Positions 33,752-45,200 of a stretch of DNA of 64,000 nt are shown in pieces. Made by a program: the position numbers and the translations under genes. The stretch is taken from positions 5,691,853 through 5,755,852 of the forward strand of contig OX419341.1 in assembly GCA_948470475.1 (NCBI GenBank), given 5' to 3'. This stretch comes from Galaxea fascicularis (Eukaryota > Cnidaria > Anthozoa > Scleractinia > Euphylliidae). Numbering within the stretch: the stretch's first letter is position 1; the number at the start of each line of letters is the position of its first letter. The notes under the pieces are model-generated. The model did no database searches. It was not told the DNA's origin and was given only the letters and a program-made list of their open reading frames with translations.

Positions 33752-36700
33752 TCACCACTTTTGAACCTGTGGAAATTCGTGGGTGAATATTCGAAGGGTC
33801 TTTGCGTCTTTGAATGCCGCCCAACAATACAATTTCTTAGTAAGCGACATGGTCACTCCCAACATTCCGCACCCCATAACTAAATGGTAGAGCCTTGGTT
33901 CGCCACTGATTTGAAAATTGACGTGACGGCTACGGTCATAAATCATCATTGTGGCTTTATTTGGTTCCTGTTCATCGCTAACAAACCCTTTCATGTCAGT
34001 GATTTCTAACAACAAATTATCCGTCTCTGACGTTTGTACTTTTACGATAAAGCGACTTCCATCTCTCGGCGGAGGAGGTGCGTAGTCTGGACCAGTGGGT
34101 TCTAAGCCTGGACTAGTCTTCGAAAGCAAAACATATGTATGTGTGGGTAAAGACACCTCCACTGAGTTCCTTTCAGCAGTAGCTTTGCAAGCGTACTTGT
34201 GTTTTTTCCAGTGAAGTTTCTGACACATTTTTCCACAATACGTGGCAGTCTGACAACGTTTGCAAAGTTTCAGTTCAACATTACGCTGAAAACAATAAAT
34301 GCAGTACGGTTTTAACGTAGATGCTGTAAAATTTGTCTGCCCCTGGTCGTTCCCGAGACAACGGTTGGCGTGAAACTTCGTTACCACAACATTGGGAAAA
34401 GTCACATCCTTCTCCAAACTTTGGCCATATATTAGGCTGCGTGATCGAAGTGCCTCATTAAAAACTCTTCGTAATTCCGTTGGAAAAGAATCACGTTCGG
34501 AGGGGCGAAGTCTTTCGTGAAAGGCTGGCCCACAATTGTCATGAATAAAGTTATCTTCCACCACACAGGGCGGCTTTCCTGGGCTTTGTTTTCCCACGAG
34601 TATTCCACCCATCTTGTTGTTACATATCTCATTGCCTTTATAAAGACCACCAGAATTGTTGTGCACAAAAATACCCCACCAAAGATTTTCAAACACCATG
34701 TTGTCCTCGAAAAGCACGTCATTGATATTTAAAGTAGCGCGAAAGCCGAACGTTCCATTGTGATAAATCTTATTCCGACGCATCACAACAACTGGGGACA
34801 CCGGTGACCAGGAAACTCCACCAGCAACAACACCCTCATATTTACTGTCATAAATCTCGGAATCTGTTATCACTGCTCCTCTGGCTGCGACACCTTCTAT
34901 TGGACCCTCATCAATCCAAATTCCCCTGATATTTCCATATATGTGGCATTTGTGAACTAATAATTTTGCCTCATCGAAGACCCTTATCCCAAAGGCGTAC
35001 GGATTTTCCATTCTTCCATTTCCACTGATGTGACATTTTATGAATGACACAGACGAGTTAGGTCTCGCTACAACAATCCCACTACCTTTGCTGTCAGTGA
35101 CTGAGCATTCCAAAAACTTTGCTGTTCCATGAATAGTTATAACAGGCCGTTCTGACACAATATTCCGAAATGTACATCTGTGAAATTCTGCATCTTCGTT
35201 TGATGGAAGTATAATTCCATGTTTTGCTAAAATGTTTATGCTTTGGAAAAAGCAATTGTCACCCAAAGTAAGAAAACTACAGTTGATCGTAACATTTGAT
35301 TTAAATCTAAGGGCAGCCATTGTGGTGTTCTTTACTGAGCTGATCCCGTTATCACCATCTGCCATATCGTACTGTCCATCTTCAAGGAGAACAACTTTTT
35401 TTCTCGAATTGTCCCTCTCGTTTCGATTTAGTAAGTGTCTGAGTCCTTCTGAACAGTCAGTGACCTCCCAGTTGGCATCAAGATCTTTAAATTCGTTTCT
35501 GAAAGGCTCATAACGTTGGCAACTTTTGCTGTCATGGTAATATGCGATGGCAGCAGAGCACAAAGCGGGAAGCTTCAATCCAAGGCCAACCAAGGCCAAA
35601 GCTTTCCTTGTGTATCCCTTCCAGCAGTTGGGCATGATCTTGATGTACTCCTCGGAATCTTGAAGGCATTCGGTGAAATTTTCCAGTTTTAGATATGCAG
35701 TTGCTCGATTGTTTAACAAACGTGGATCCACGTGTTTTGCGTCTTGACTTGCTTCAAGGGCTTCCGTGTACGTTTCAACAGCTTCCTTGAAACAACCCTC
35801 TCTGAAAAAGTTGTTTCCTCGTAACCGAATCTGATCTATTGAAGCAGTCTTTGGTTGCATTTCTTCGTTACTATCAGACGTCTGATTCTCAGTTGGTGGT
35901 CGAGATGAATAGAGTACAGTCTTTTGCATTTTTTGAGAAAGAGGTAGAGTATGAGGGAAACGCTTCCTGACATTTTCGGGAGCGGAAGGCGTACCATCGC
36001 TTGGACGTGAATCCAAAATTTGAAATGCAAACCTTTCTGATTCCTTGGCATCCTCTTGATGGCCATGAACACTTAAATGGATGGCATTTTCATAGACAAC
36101 ACGAGAGGCCTCTGGAGTTAGAACGGCTGCTTTGCATTCCCTTCCGACGTTTGGCCGATCCAATAATGTACTCAGATGATTCTGTAACTCAGAAGCATGA
36201 CTAGCTAACTTGGACCAAAGGTAAAACAGGGAAGGGTTAGCCACATGCGCAGAGGGCTGCTCTTGCACGCTCACTGCGACATCCTCAAGGATTCTGTCCG
36301 GCGATGGGCAATCACGGAAAGCATGAAAAAGAATTCTCACCGCGCTGATCAAAGACGAAGAGGTTTCTTCCATGGTCATTCTGTTCCGAATGACCTCCTG
36401 AACTAAGCGGTGCAACCCAAGTGATCTTGAACTCTTTCTTTGGAAAAGAGAAAATTTCGTCAAAGTTTCTATGACGTGGTTTTTCATCAGTGGAAGTCTG
36501 TTACAACTTTCACCAGATTGACCATCACCGGGAAGCAATTGAGAGTTGATTAACTCCTCCTGAATTTCATTCGGTGCTAGGAAGGCAGCAGCTTGCACAA
36601 AACTGGATGCAACTGTTCCATGAGGTGATTTCCTGACGTACTCAAAATTTAAAAGCCATGTGGTGTGCACTGCCAAGCGGGGTTGAGATTCATATTCCGA

Positions 36701-37857
36701 TGATTGCTTTGCGAGTTGTTGACTTAACAAATTCAACCGCTGAATTTTGTACTCCTCGAGGTAGTTGCTAACAGAGCACTGAAGAGCTTTTATATGCGCC
36801 CCAGCTTGTTCTAAGGCAAGAGGCAGAGAACCAAGTTCGCGAACAAGCTCATCCAACGAAACGTCCTGTTCTGTTGCATTACTGTTGACTCCAGTTCGGG
36901 CAATAAGAAATCTTTTAGCATCTTCCTCTGGGAAGGCAAAAAGTTGAAGGCAACAAGATGGCTCCATATTGAAGGCCTCACAGACCTCCCTTGGTTCACG
37001 TCTGGTTGTAAGAAGGATATGACCATTTGCCTGTCTTTTCCACCGACCGCAAAATACCTTGTGCATTTGTTCAGAGAGGTTTAACTGGTCGACGTCATCG
37101 ACAACCAACAACCAAGGCCTTTTCTGCTTAGCTATCCACACTAAAACCTTGGAGAGCATCACATCGAAGGAATTCGCCTGAATTTCTAAGCGCAAAGCCA
37201 GGTCACTTACAGAGTTTTCAAACTTTTTTTCATCCTCCATGGAAATCCAAAAAACGCCACCCTCGTATTCGCGTTTATGCTGCCAAGCAAATTGAACTGC
37301 TAAGGTTGTTTTTCCACATCCTCCAAGTCCGCAGATGGCCGCCATTTTCAATTCTTGGCTTTTTCCCGATGGAAGGCTCTTTTCGAGGCTTTTGATTTCA
37401 CTTTCCCTACCCGTAAACCATTTGCTTTGTTCTGGAGCATCAAACACAACCTGACTGAAATCCTCTGCTGGCTGCATCCCCGTCACTGTTGCTATCACAA
37501 GATCCAAATCTCTTTGCATAAACAAGCTTTTAGCCTCCAACGTTTTGCAAAGGCTCTGCACCGTCTGTGTTGCTTCCCACTGCATCTCATGATCTTTGCC
37601 CTTAGTAGTCATCTCTTCTCTCATCACGTCTTGATTGCACTTAAGCTCTTCACATTGTCTTTCCAGAAGGGTCTGTTTTTCTTGAAGTGAAGAGATTGTG
37701 CTGTCCAACTCAGTCTTGAACAAGTCAAGTGCGCTTCGTATGTTCATGCGTTGTTCTTCCCTGTAATCATCCAACGAGTCAGAAAGTTGTTGAACTTCCT
37801 TGTGGATGTCTTCAAGAAGAGTGCTGTCTAGCGTTTTAACGAGACATATTTCTTGCC
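33752..37857 (-). CDS. STAND/NLR protein, exon 2: coiled coil, NB-ARC, TPR, beta-helix, MYND
   Basis: This is a single 4.1-kb exon giving residues 196-1563 of a 1,563-residue protein. In order: coiled coil (about 205-280); NB-ARC ATPase with P-loop GLGGCGKTT (372-380), Walker B WLLVVDDVD (444-452), HILLTTRR sensor (475-482), GSLPLAL (538-544) and a winged-helix LHRLV motif (677-681) in the MHD position; TPR repeats (about 871-990, GNNFFREGCFKEAVETYTEAL and following); right-handed parallel beta-helix (about 1013-1308, many short 'GI-V/F...N-x-I/C' turns); and a MYND zinc finger (1381-1419) with CIYC, CKRC, YCGKMC, and a final H-K-Y-A-C. The tail resembles that found after MYND in related proteins. 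The acceptor is CGTTGCAG before GGCAAGAAATATG. NB-ARC proteins are ATP-driven oligomerising sensors; TPR, beta-helix and MYND probably provide recognition and binding surfaces. No stop or frameshift. Confidence 0.9.
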
Positions 37858-38904
37858 CTGCAACGAAATTTGCAAGCAAACAACTAAATGAGGCAATGGT
37901 AAATTCGTGTATCTGGAATTGCTAAATACTATTTACTGCCAATGAAGAACTATAGAAACTCCTAAGGGCCTGATTACATGAGGCGGGCTGGCCCGGTTAG
38001 CCGGGCTGGGGTCAGTTTGCCGGGATCTCGGCACGTTTGTTAAACGCAACAAAAATCAACTCCGCGATTACATGACAACCGGGCCAGCCCGGGTAGCCGA
38101 GATCCCGGTATCGCGGTGCCGGGATCTCGGCTAACCGGGCTGGCCCGGTTGTCGTGTAATCGCGGAGTTGATTTTTGTTGCGTTTAACAAACGTGCCGAG
38201 ATCCCGGCAAACTGACCCCAGCCCGGCTAACCGGGCCAGCCCGCCTCATGTAATCAGGCCCTAAGTAGAGTACTTCTTCCTTTAAATTTTATTAAAATAC
38301 CCCACAGTAGGGGCCATAAGATTTCATCGCCCAGAATGTAGCGACATATCCGGGACCTTGACAACGGTTCCGGCGGTAAATTTGAAAGTTAATCAACCAA
38401 GCGGGCTTAAAACAAAAGAGAAATTGCTCCGAAAAGGTCGAGTAGGGCTTGCGTTTTTCAAGCTTTCGTCCAAACTATGCAACATTTCTTAGTTTTAGCA
38501 TATGGCTTTTACAGAGGAGTGTTCAATGGAAAATATTTTACCACTTTTTTAACCATTCTTAGTGCTTCTATAAACTCTGGCTATTTTAATAGGAAATTTG
38601 GCCATTTCAGTCACCAGTTAGTATGGGAAGTCGCAATGGTTCATATTAAGGCTGGGTTTCTCTTGAACTAATACCCGAATATCTGTTTTAGCATGTGGTT
38701 ATGACAGTCTAGCTATTTAGGAAGCTTCACATAAATTTTCGTATGATTTTGACGGTTGGAAGTTCTGGCTTTCGCGGAATTTCTGAAACGAGTTCTGATG
38801 GAAGTATCGCACACATTCTATGATTTTATGTTATGTTTCTTAATGACCTGTTCGCTTTACTACCACTATTCATCGATTTTTATATTTGAGCTCTATTGAC
38901 TCGC
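37858..38904 (-). other. NLR intron, GC-AG type
   Basis: The 1,047-bp intron starts GCGAGT after CAAG (38904 downwards) and ends CGTTGCAG. Joining these sites gives ...LWRNQ-G-QEICLVKTL... in phase 1 with no gap. No GT donor nearby gives an in-frame join that keeps the HEPN end. The intron contains the 296-bp palindrome listed separately. Confidence 0.7.
37966..38261. mobile_element. 296-bp near-perfect palindromic MITE, TAA target duplication
   Basis: It begins GGGCCTGATTACATGAGGCG and ends CGCCTCATGTAATCAGGCCC. Arms of about 143 bp meet at a loop of about 10 nt near 38113, with only a handful of mismatches. It is flanked by TAA at 37963-37965 and 38262-38264. The TWA target site and GGGCC start fit a PIF/Harbinger-derived MITE. 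It is GC-rich compared with its surroundings. Confidence 0.85.
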
Positions 38905-39490
38905 CTTGATTCCTCCAAAGCTTGAGTTCGTGCAGAGTTCTTGCCTCATCAGCAGGTAGAATCCCCAAATGTGCAACTAGAGCCTCCATGAGATCAAAGC
39001 AGGTATGGTAATGGGCTTCACTCCAGGCACTGAAGTCGCAATGTGCCCACTTGTTACGAACTTGAGACCTCACATCCTCAGCTTTGCTCTTGATGGACGT
39101 GAAAGGTTGAGCTCCACAGAGAACAGCCAGAGCCGCTGAAGAGTCAAAGGAATTGTCGAAGGCATTAAAATGTGCCATGAAAGGTTTCACAAACAGCTTG
39201 GCCAAGGATACTTCGTCCTTGACACAGTAGTCGTAGTGGCGCGGATTACGATGGACGTTGTTATTGTTGATGCTGACGTAGTTCAATTTTATTGTTGATG
39301 GCGGAACTGATTTCAGGTGAGCTGCAAACGTCTGCTTGTCCAGTCCAAAATTTCGCACCAAGTGCTGGTGAAATGCTGCCATTTCGCTTTTAATTTTATC
39401 TCTGAGGCACGGCGTGAGAACTCTGTGAAGACCAATGCCCACTACTAACCAACGGCGCTGTTCCTGTGACGTCTCGGATGAGGAAGCCAT
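38905..39490 (-). CDS. STAND/NLR protein, exon 1: DZIP3-like HEPN domain
   Basis: This exon encodes residues 1-195, starting MASSSETSQEQRRWLVVGIG. It matches the pattern of the DZIP3/hRUL138-type HEPN domain seen at the N terminus of many cnidarian NLR-like proteins: RRWLVVGI-x-LHRVLTPCLR, LDKQTF, STIKLNYVSINNNNVH, YDYCVKDEVSLAKLF, AALAVLCGA, then DVRSQVRNKWAHCDFSAW. R145-x4-H150 fits the R-x(4-6)-H motif that in active HEPN ribonucleases is catalytic; activity here is inference. The exon ends at LWRNQ with a CAAG|GCGAGT donor. The open frame continues 11 further codons past the splice site before a stop, which would give a HEPN-only protein if the intron were retained. Confidence 0.85.
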
Positions 39491-40433
39491 TTTGGAAGCT
39501 GAAGCTGTTTATCTCTTCACAGAATTTAAGGCTAGTAGGTTTGTAACGTACTGTTTACTCTTTAGCTAACCCTCCTGCAGAAACAAAACAGGGACTGATT
39601 AATAAAGGCAACCACGCAATCAATGGAGGTCCACAGAAAGCTTCATTTTCTTGCACGAAAACCCAGGTGAGAGTTCCGCCCTACCCTCCACCACGGAATC
39701 CTCGTTTCCTCACCACTTAACCCTGCTCTTCGCGTCACCATAAAACAACGCAACGCATGCTCAGTGATCACATGGAAACAAACGTTTGCAATATTTTAAC
39801 TGATCCGAAGGCATGCTTTTCATCAGCCGTAAAAAAATGTGTCTACTCCTCAAAAGCCACCACCAAACCCCCCCCCCCCCCATCCATGTATAGTGTGCCA
39901 AAATGTGCCCTATTGGCTGCAGATGCTGCATGGCTTTTGATAATCCTCAAATTTGAGACGCAGGCTAATTTGGTAATTAAATAGTAAATCAATCACTCAG
40001 GTAAAGAAGGAATTAAAGTGATAAAGCCACAAGAGAGAGTTGGTCTGATGTTTATTTCAGTGAAATCACGGGCAGTACTCTCAATAATTCACGCCTTAGA
40101 GACATGCTTTAGAAGGTAAAAGTTAACAGTCAAAAGTAGCATGAAAATACAAGAAAATCAAATTAAAGAAAACGAATGGCACCGTACCTGAAGAGTGAAT
40201 CACCCAAACAAGCACATGAGCCTGATATGTGTGAGACTGATGAAAATCACGACTAGAAATACACGTCTCAAAATACTACCCTTAAACGAAAGCACTAAAA
40301 AACCTATTCATAAGCTGTGAGCAAAACGATTAAAACCGCTGTCCCTCGACCCATAAAAACTGTTCAGGTTTCTTATCAAGGTTTCAATCAACTCACGGAA
40401 TGTTCATGGACCGGAAACTATAGCTGTTTATAC
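39491..40433. other. NLR 5' flank, no gene seen
   Basis: Holds the NLR promoter and 5' UTR near 39491-39700 (minus-strand gene). A C run lies at about 39870-39882. No further feature is supported. Confidence 0.45.
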
Positions 40434-40872
40434 TAAAGGCCCTAGCAAACGGCTTCAACATTTGCTTCAACATTCTTTCGATTTTGTTGAATGGCAATGT
40501 TGAAAGCGTTTGCCACCCCCTTTCCAACTTGTTGAAACGCGTTGAAACGATGTTCAATCGATGTTGAAAGAGTTTAAAAGCGTTTAAACTTTGCTTCAAC
40601 ATGCGTTCAACATTTCAGACATTTCTTTTGTTGTCTGGAATGTTCGGAATGTTGAAACGGAGTTGAAGTCGTTTGCCCCGCTCTTTCAACATTGTTGAGC
40701 AAGCGCTGGGCCTGAAAGTAATTACCAGGCCACTCGCTAAGTTTTGTTGAATGAAATGTTGAAACCGTTTGCTCATCCCACCGTTCAACATCATTCAACA
40801 ACCTTCAAACAGCGTTCAACAAAATCGAATGGATGTTGAACCAAATGTTGAAGCCGTTTGCTAGGGCCTTTA
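40434..40872. mobile_element. MITE with GGCCCTAGCAAACGG ends (about 438 bp)
   Basis: The left TAAAGGCCCTAGCAAACGGC... is mirrored by the right ...GCCGTTTGCTAGGGCCTTTA, with inverted ends of about 30 bp. The interior is filled with permutations of TTCAACA/TGTTGAA, making further internal hairpins. No coding capacity. Target duplication is ambiguous (TA or none). Confidence 0.8.
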
Positions 40873-41827
40873 AGCCTCAAGCCCCTTTTTCACAGGGGTG
40901 AGTGAAATTTAATTACATCACCAGTTATACACAACGGCCACCTGAGAGACAGGGGAAAGTGGCCTTGTAGAGAGGTAACCATTATGGGGAGGTAGGGGTG
41001 TAATGTGACACCCGTTCTTTGGGGGGGGGGGGGGTAGGACATTTTTATTTATGCTTATTGTAGCATATGAATACATTATCACAATCAAAATACATATCAG
41101 TAAAGCAGAGACCAAAAATTAATGTTCCCGAGAAAAATGTTAACAAAACAAAACAAGGTGCAGTAAGTGCATTAGTTTCATTTTCCCTTTTTATTTCCAG
41201 CATTGTACAGACCGTACTGTGCAGATCAGACAAAATGTCAAGCTAATTCCGTGGTAAATACTTTTAAAGCTCTACGATCTGCATAAGTGCTTCATATTGT
41301 ATTTTAGGTCCATCAGCTGGCCTACAGTTCGTTCGGTTCGTTTCAGACACATGTAGCTTTCAAAGCCACTCATGACCATTAACTAACTTTGCCGGAGTTT
41401 TAATTGACGATATTTGCTTCATAAACTGCCATACTTTCTGTACTTACCCAGTAATATTTTTACTGAACTCGTCACTTCCGGCTTCAAGCAGGTTTCGCTT
41501 TATGCAAAGTCGTTTCCTGGCTTGCACGAGCTATATCCACCAGACAGCAGTTCTGTATCTTTTCCTCTCCTGTTCTGTTAAGGTTTCTTCTTCCTCGTAC
41601 GGCTTTTTAAATCTCTTTCGATCAAAACTTTCAATTGATACGAAAACGAAAGTGAAGATCACTGGCGAGGCTGTTTGTCGATCCGGGACATTTGAAAACG
41701 TTGCTTATGCACAGCAGCACGTATGTACGGCACTTCACGCAATCCACTGAAATTCATGAAATTCCTTTACTGTTGAAACACAGGTAGCCCAAGTTCATGG
41801 AGTGTTTGTAATCACAGTTGAACCGTT
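40873..41827. other. No gene seen
   Basis: Holds a G run at 41021-41033 and otherwise unremarkable sequence. An open frame at 41502-41747 has no family signature and was not called. Confidence 0.4.
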
Positions 41828-42206
41828 TCGTTATAGCGTTACCGTAATTTGTATGTTTATAGAAAAGAATCCAAAATAAAGAAAGCATTACCTTACATCA
41901 GTGTAGCTTCGTTTTGATGTGCCTGTCATGTATTAGACCGTTTCATGGATGTTCCATTGTGTTGTTCTATTTAGCTGTTGTCCTCTACGTACTGAGTCTT
42001 TTCAGCTGTCTTTTCAGTACGAAGAGAAGATAACAGCTTCATGAAAACCCAATGGAATCTCCCTGAAACGGCTTAACCGTGACAGGCACATCAAAGCGAA
42101 GCCACATATGCAAGTCATGCGAGGTAATGCTTTGTTTCGGCATTTATTTCTTTTATTTTGGATTCTTCATACACATTAATAATGGTAATGCTATATAACA
42201 AAACGT
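41828..42206. mobile_element. Foldback element with long arms
   Basis: The left half ('aatccaaaataaagaaagca', 'ttttgatgtgcctgtca', 'gaccgtttcatgga') is mirrored by the right half ('tgacaggcacatcaaagcga', 'tgaaacggc', 'ttttattttggatt'). Outer sequences (gttatagcgttacc against ggtaatgctatataac) extend the arms. Arms are about 150-190 bp with scattered mismatches. It has no terminal transposase or coding region. Confidence 0.75.
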
Positions 42207-45200
42207 TGCAACGGTGATAAAAACCCTCCGAGAGTTTGTGTTGAAAATATTTATGGCGTGACTAATATTATCAAGTATGTGACAGTCAGCTAGTGTGACA
42301 TGAGATATTCGTGATCATATAGCATTGACGTCATCGAGTTACCTTAGCAACCTCCGAAAGTGCGAAGTTAAAGGAACTTTCTAGTAAGCTTTTGTGATTG
42401 AAGTTGACGAGATATCGAGACATAAGGAGTGAATTTAACTGTGGCCATTAAAAGAAGCTAAATCGAGATTGAGAGTGACTAGTGTTGTATCCGCGTTCCC
42501 AACATTTGGGCTACCTCTTTGTGTGTTTCAACAAACACGGTCAGGAAAACATAAATGTAATGCCCCGACCCCTCCCTCCCTCAGACTTCTCGTCTCCCCT
42601 CCCTTCTCTGGCCCTCATCCCCCTTGGCAGCAAATGAATTTGAGTCCAACGGGTTTTCGAGCTTTCGTGGGCAAATATTTGGTGAACTAGAGTAAAAGGA
42701 AATTTGTAGGGAAAGAAAGCTCAGTCCTTTTGTCGATGAGTTAAGCAACGTGAGCAGTGACAGTTCAAGGTATCATGGGGTTGCGGATGAGAACGTAAGA
42801 AAAGAGTGTCGAGTGCCAGGGGGAGGGGACGGGAGGGGGCTAAGGGGATGGAGGAAGTGTGATCAAACTATTCCACCAATAGTCTCTTCGTATGGAATGA
42901 ATTAACAACCAACGAAAATGTACACTTTGAGAATTAAGTTTCTTAGCTTAGTTTGAGCTCGCACAGGATCCCATATGGGCTCCTGGCTCGCACAATTAAA
43001 GTTAAATTGAAATAACTTTTTCCCCTCAAAATGCCTCTAAGCTATCTTGTTTGCTGTACAACACATGTTTAATTTATACTTAAATACCTTGATAACAAAG
43101 GCATTGCTCCGGCTAGTAAATCGACGATGACACGAAAAACGTTTTCTCTCAAAGAAGAAGCCATAATCAGACATAATCAGTCAGTGGTTTTCAAAGTTAA
43201 GGTTTTTGGAAAAAAAAAAAGCAAGTGAGGTGTTAATAGAAAAAAAACCTAGGGGATCTGCAGTTTTCTGAAGAATTCCTCTCTGTAATCCAATTGACAT
43301 CTGCCTTGACGAAAACGATGTATAAACGTCTGATGACTTGTTCAATTCCGTTGTCAATCTGATGACGTTCACCCTTGCTGTTTTATCTGTGGTTCAGAGA
43401 TGTTGAGCCTTTGGAATTTGCAAGTTTTCGACGAATTCCTTCCTGAAATCCAATTTATATCTGTTTTATCCAAGAGCGGTGGAAAAACGATTAAGATAAA
43501 GATGTATTAAATTCCATCATTTACAACATCTGGTTTAAGTGTCATTATTTTCGAAACTTTGCTCCTTATTACAAAACCAGCCGGAACGAAATCCGTTTTT
43601 CAAATCCCTTTTTCTTTTAATACTCAACGAAAAATGGAAGACACGTCAACTTATGAAAATATTCTTTAAAATATATTGAAACTAACTTCATGAACGCCAG
43701 TTTGAGAGTACATCTTGAAAATCGCCTTTCCGCCATTTCCCGAAAGTATTTCTTTTTTCATTCCGGCCCAAGAATAAACAGAGATTAAGTTTCTTTGGCT
43801 CTACTTTAACTTGTTTTGGCGTGTAACTAAAGCCACTGCCATCTCTAGGGAGCTAAATCCGCGCGATTTGCTTTTTTAAACTTCATCTATTGTCAGACGA
43901 AATTAACTTCCTTGCTTCCAAGCTGGCCTTTGCTTGAATGTCAACTTCGTCCATTCTCGGTTCGTCAGACGTCAGGCAATTTCCCGCGATTGGCTCAATA
44001 ATATTGGTTTCTGTCATTTCTGAAGTATTCAATAACAAGACCACTCAATCAAAGTAGATTCCTTTTTGTTGATTTTAGCCTGAATTCAGCCCTTGATTTG
44101 TTTACGAAGTTACTCTGGATATGTCCTCGGACGTCGCTGTCCATTTTCTGACGTAGAAATAACCTCCCGCTCTGGCAACTGAACGACATCTTGGTCTGGG
44201 CGCGACGTTTGGCTGAAAAACCTACATAAATCCAAGGTGAGTTTTTCTTTTCATAATATTCATGACATCGCTATCTATGTTTAATTGCATACAAAATCGT
44301 TAAGGCTAAATGTTTACCAACTAAAGCTAAAAGTTATGTTATTTCACGATCTAATTCAGTAGCTCGAAGAAATTCATATTTCTGAAACGGCCGACAATGA
44401 GCAACTGATGTATGTTATAACCTTTCTGAAATTCTCAGAATTTACTAAACTAAAAAACACCTGTGTAGAGTACAGTCTTTAATTCTCGATCGGATACGAA
44501 AGATTTCAGCATAATTCACAGTTTCCTGAAATGTGCTCGAGAAACAAGCTTGCGAAACGGCGACTTTAATGAATTAGTCAAATATTGCTCATTGCTTCAA
44601 AGATTCGGGTCAATTTGCTCCTGTATGCGTCGTGAATGATCTTCTAAAGAATTCACGCTGGTTGCAAAGGTTCCGTGTGAGATGAAGTTTGAAGACATAT
44701 TTGACCTCTCGGAAAGAGCTATAAGCCCTAAAATTCCTTTGAATCCACGTGAAACATGAGTGAAATTGAATACCACGTCATCGGCTACTTCAAACTACTT
44801 TGGAGTGAATTAGGCGGCATACGATTTTATTAATTTCAAATAAATAATCGGATGAGTTCAAATCGCGCTCTGTTTGTCGAAGGAATGACTCCATTCAATA
44901 TCTTTTGGATGTAACAATAAACACAATCAGGACAAAATGACACGTGTCAACAAATAATGATACTAGCGAATAGAGGCACTGAAACCTGGCGCGAACTGGG
45001 TAAAATCGCGTCAAATTTGTTTTTGTGTTTCTTTATTGTTTGTTTACTTTGGGTTTGGATTTTAATCGCATTTAGACGCAAGAAGAAAATTTCGACCGTC
45101 AGATCCGACTTATCCGATCGATCATTATATCCGAATCAAAAACAAATTTGAAAGGACTACGTGATAAATAATATCTAGGGTACTTTAATACTAATTCTTC

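Noticed and set aside
44957..45151. Open frame (plus) with one hydrophobic helix
   Set aside because: 64 codons, no recognised domain, ordinary for AT-rich non-coding DNA.
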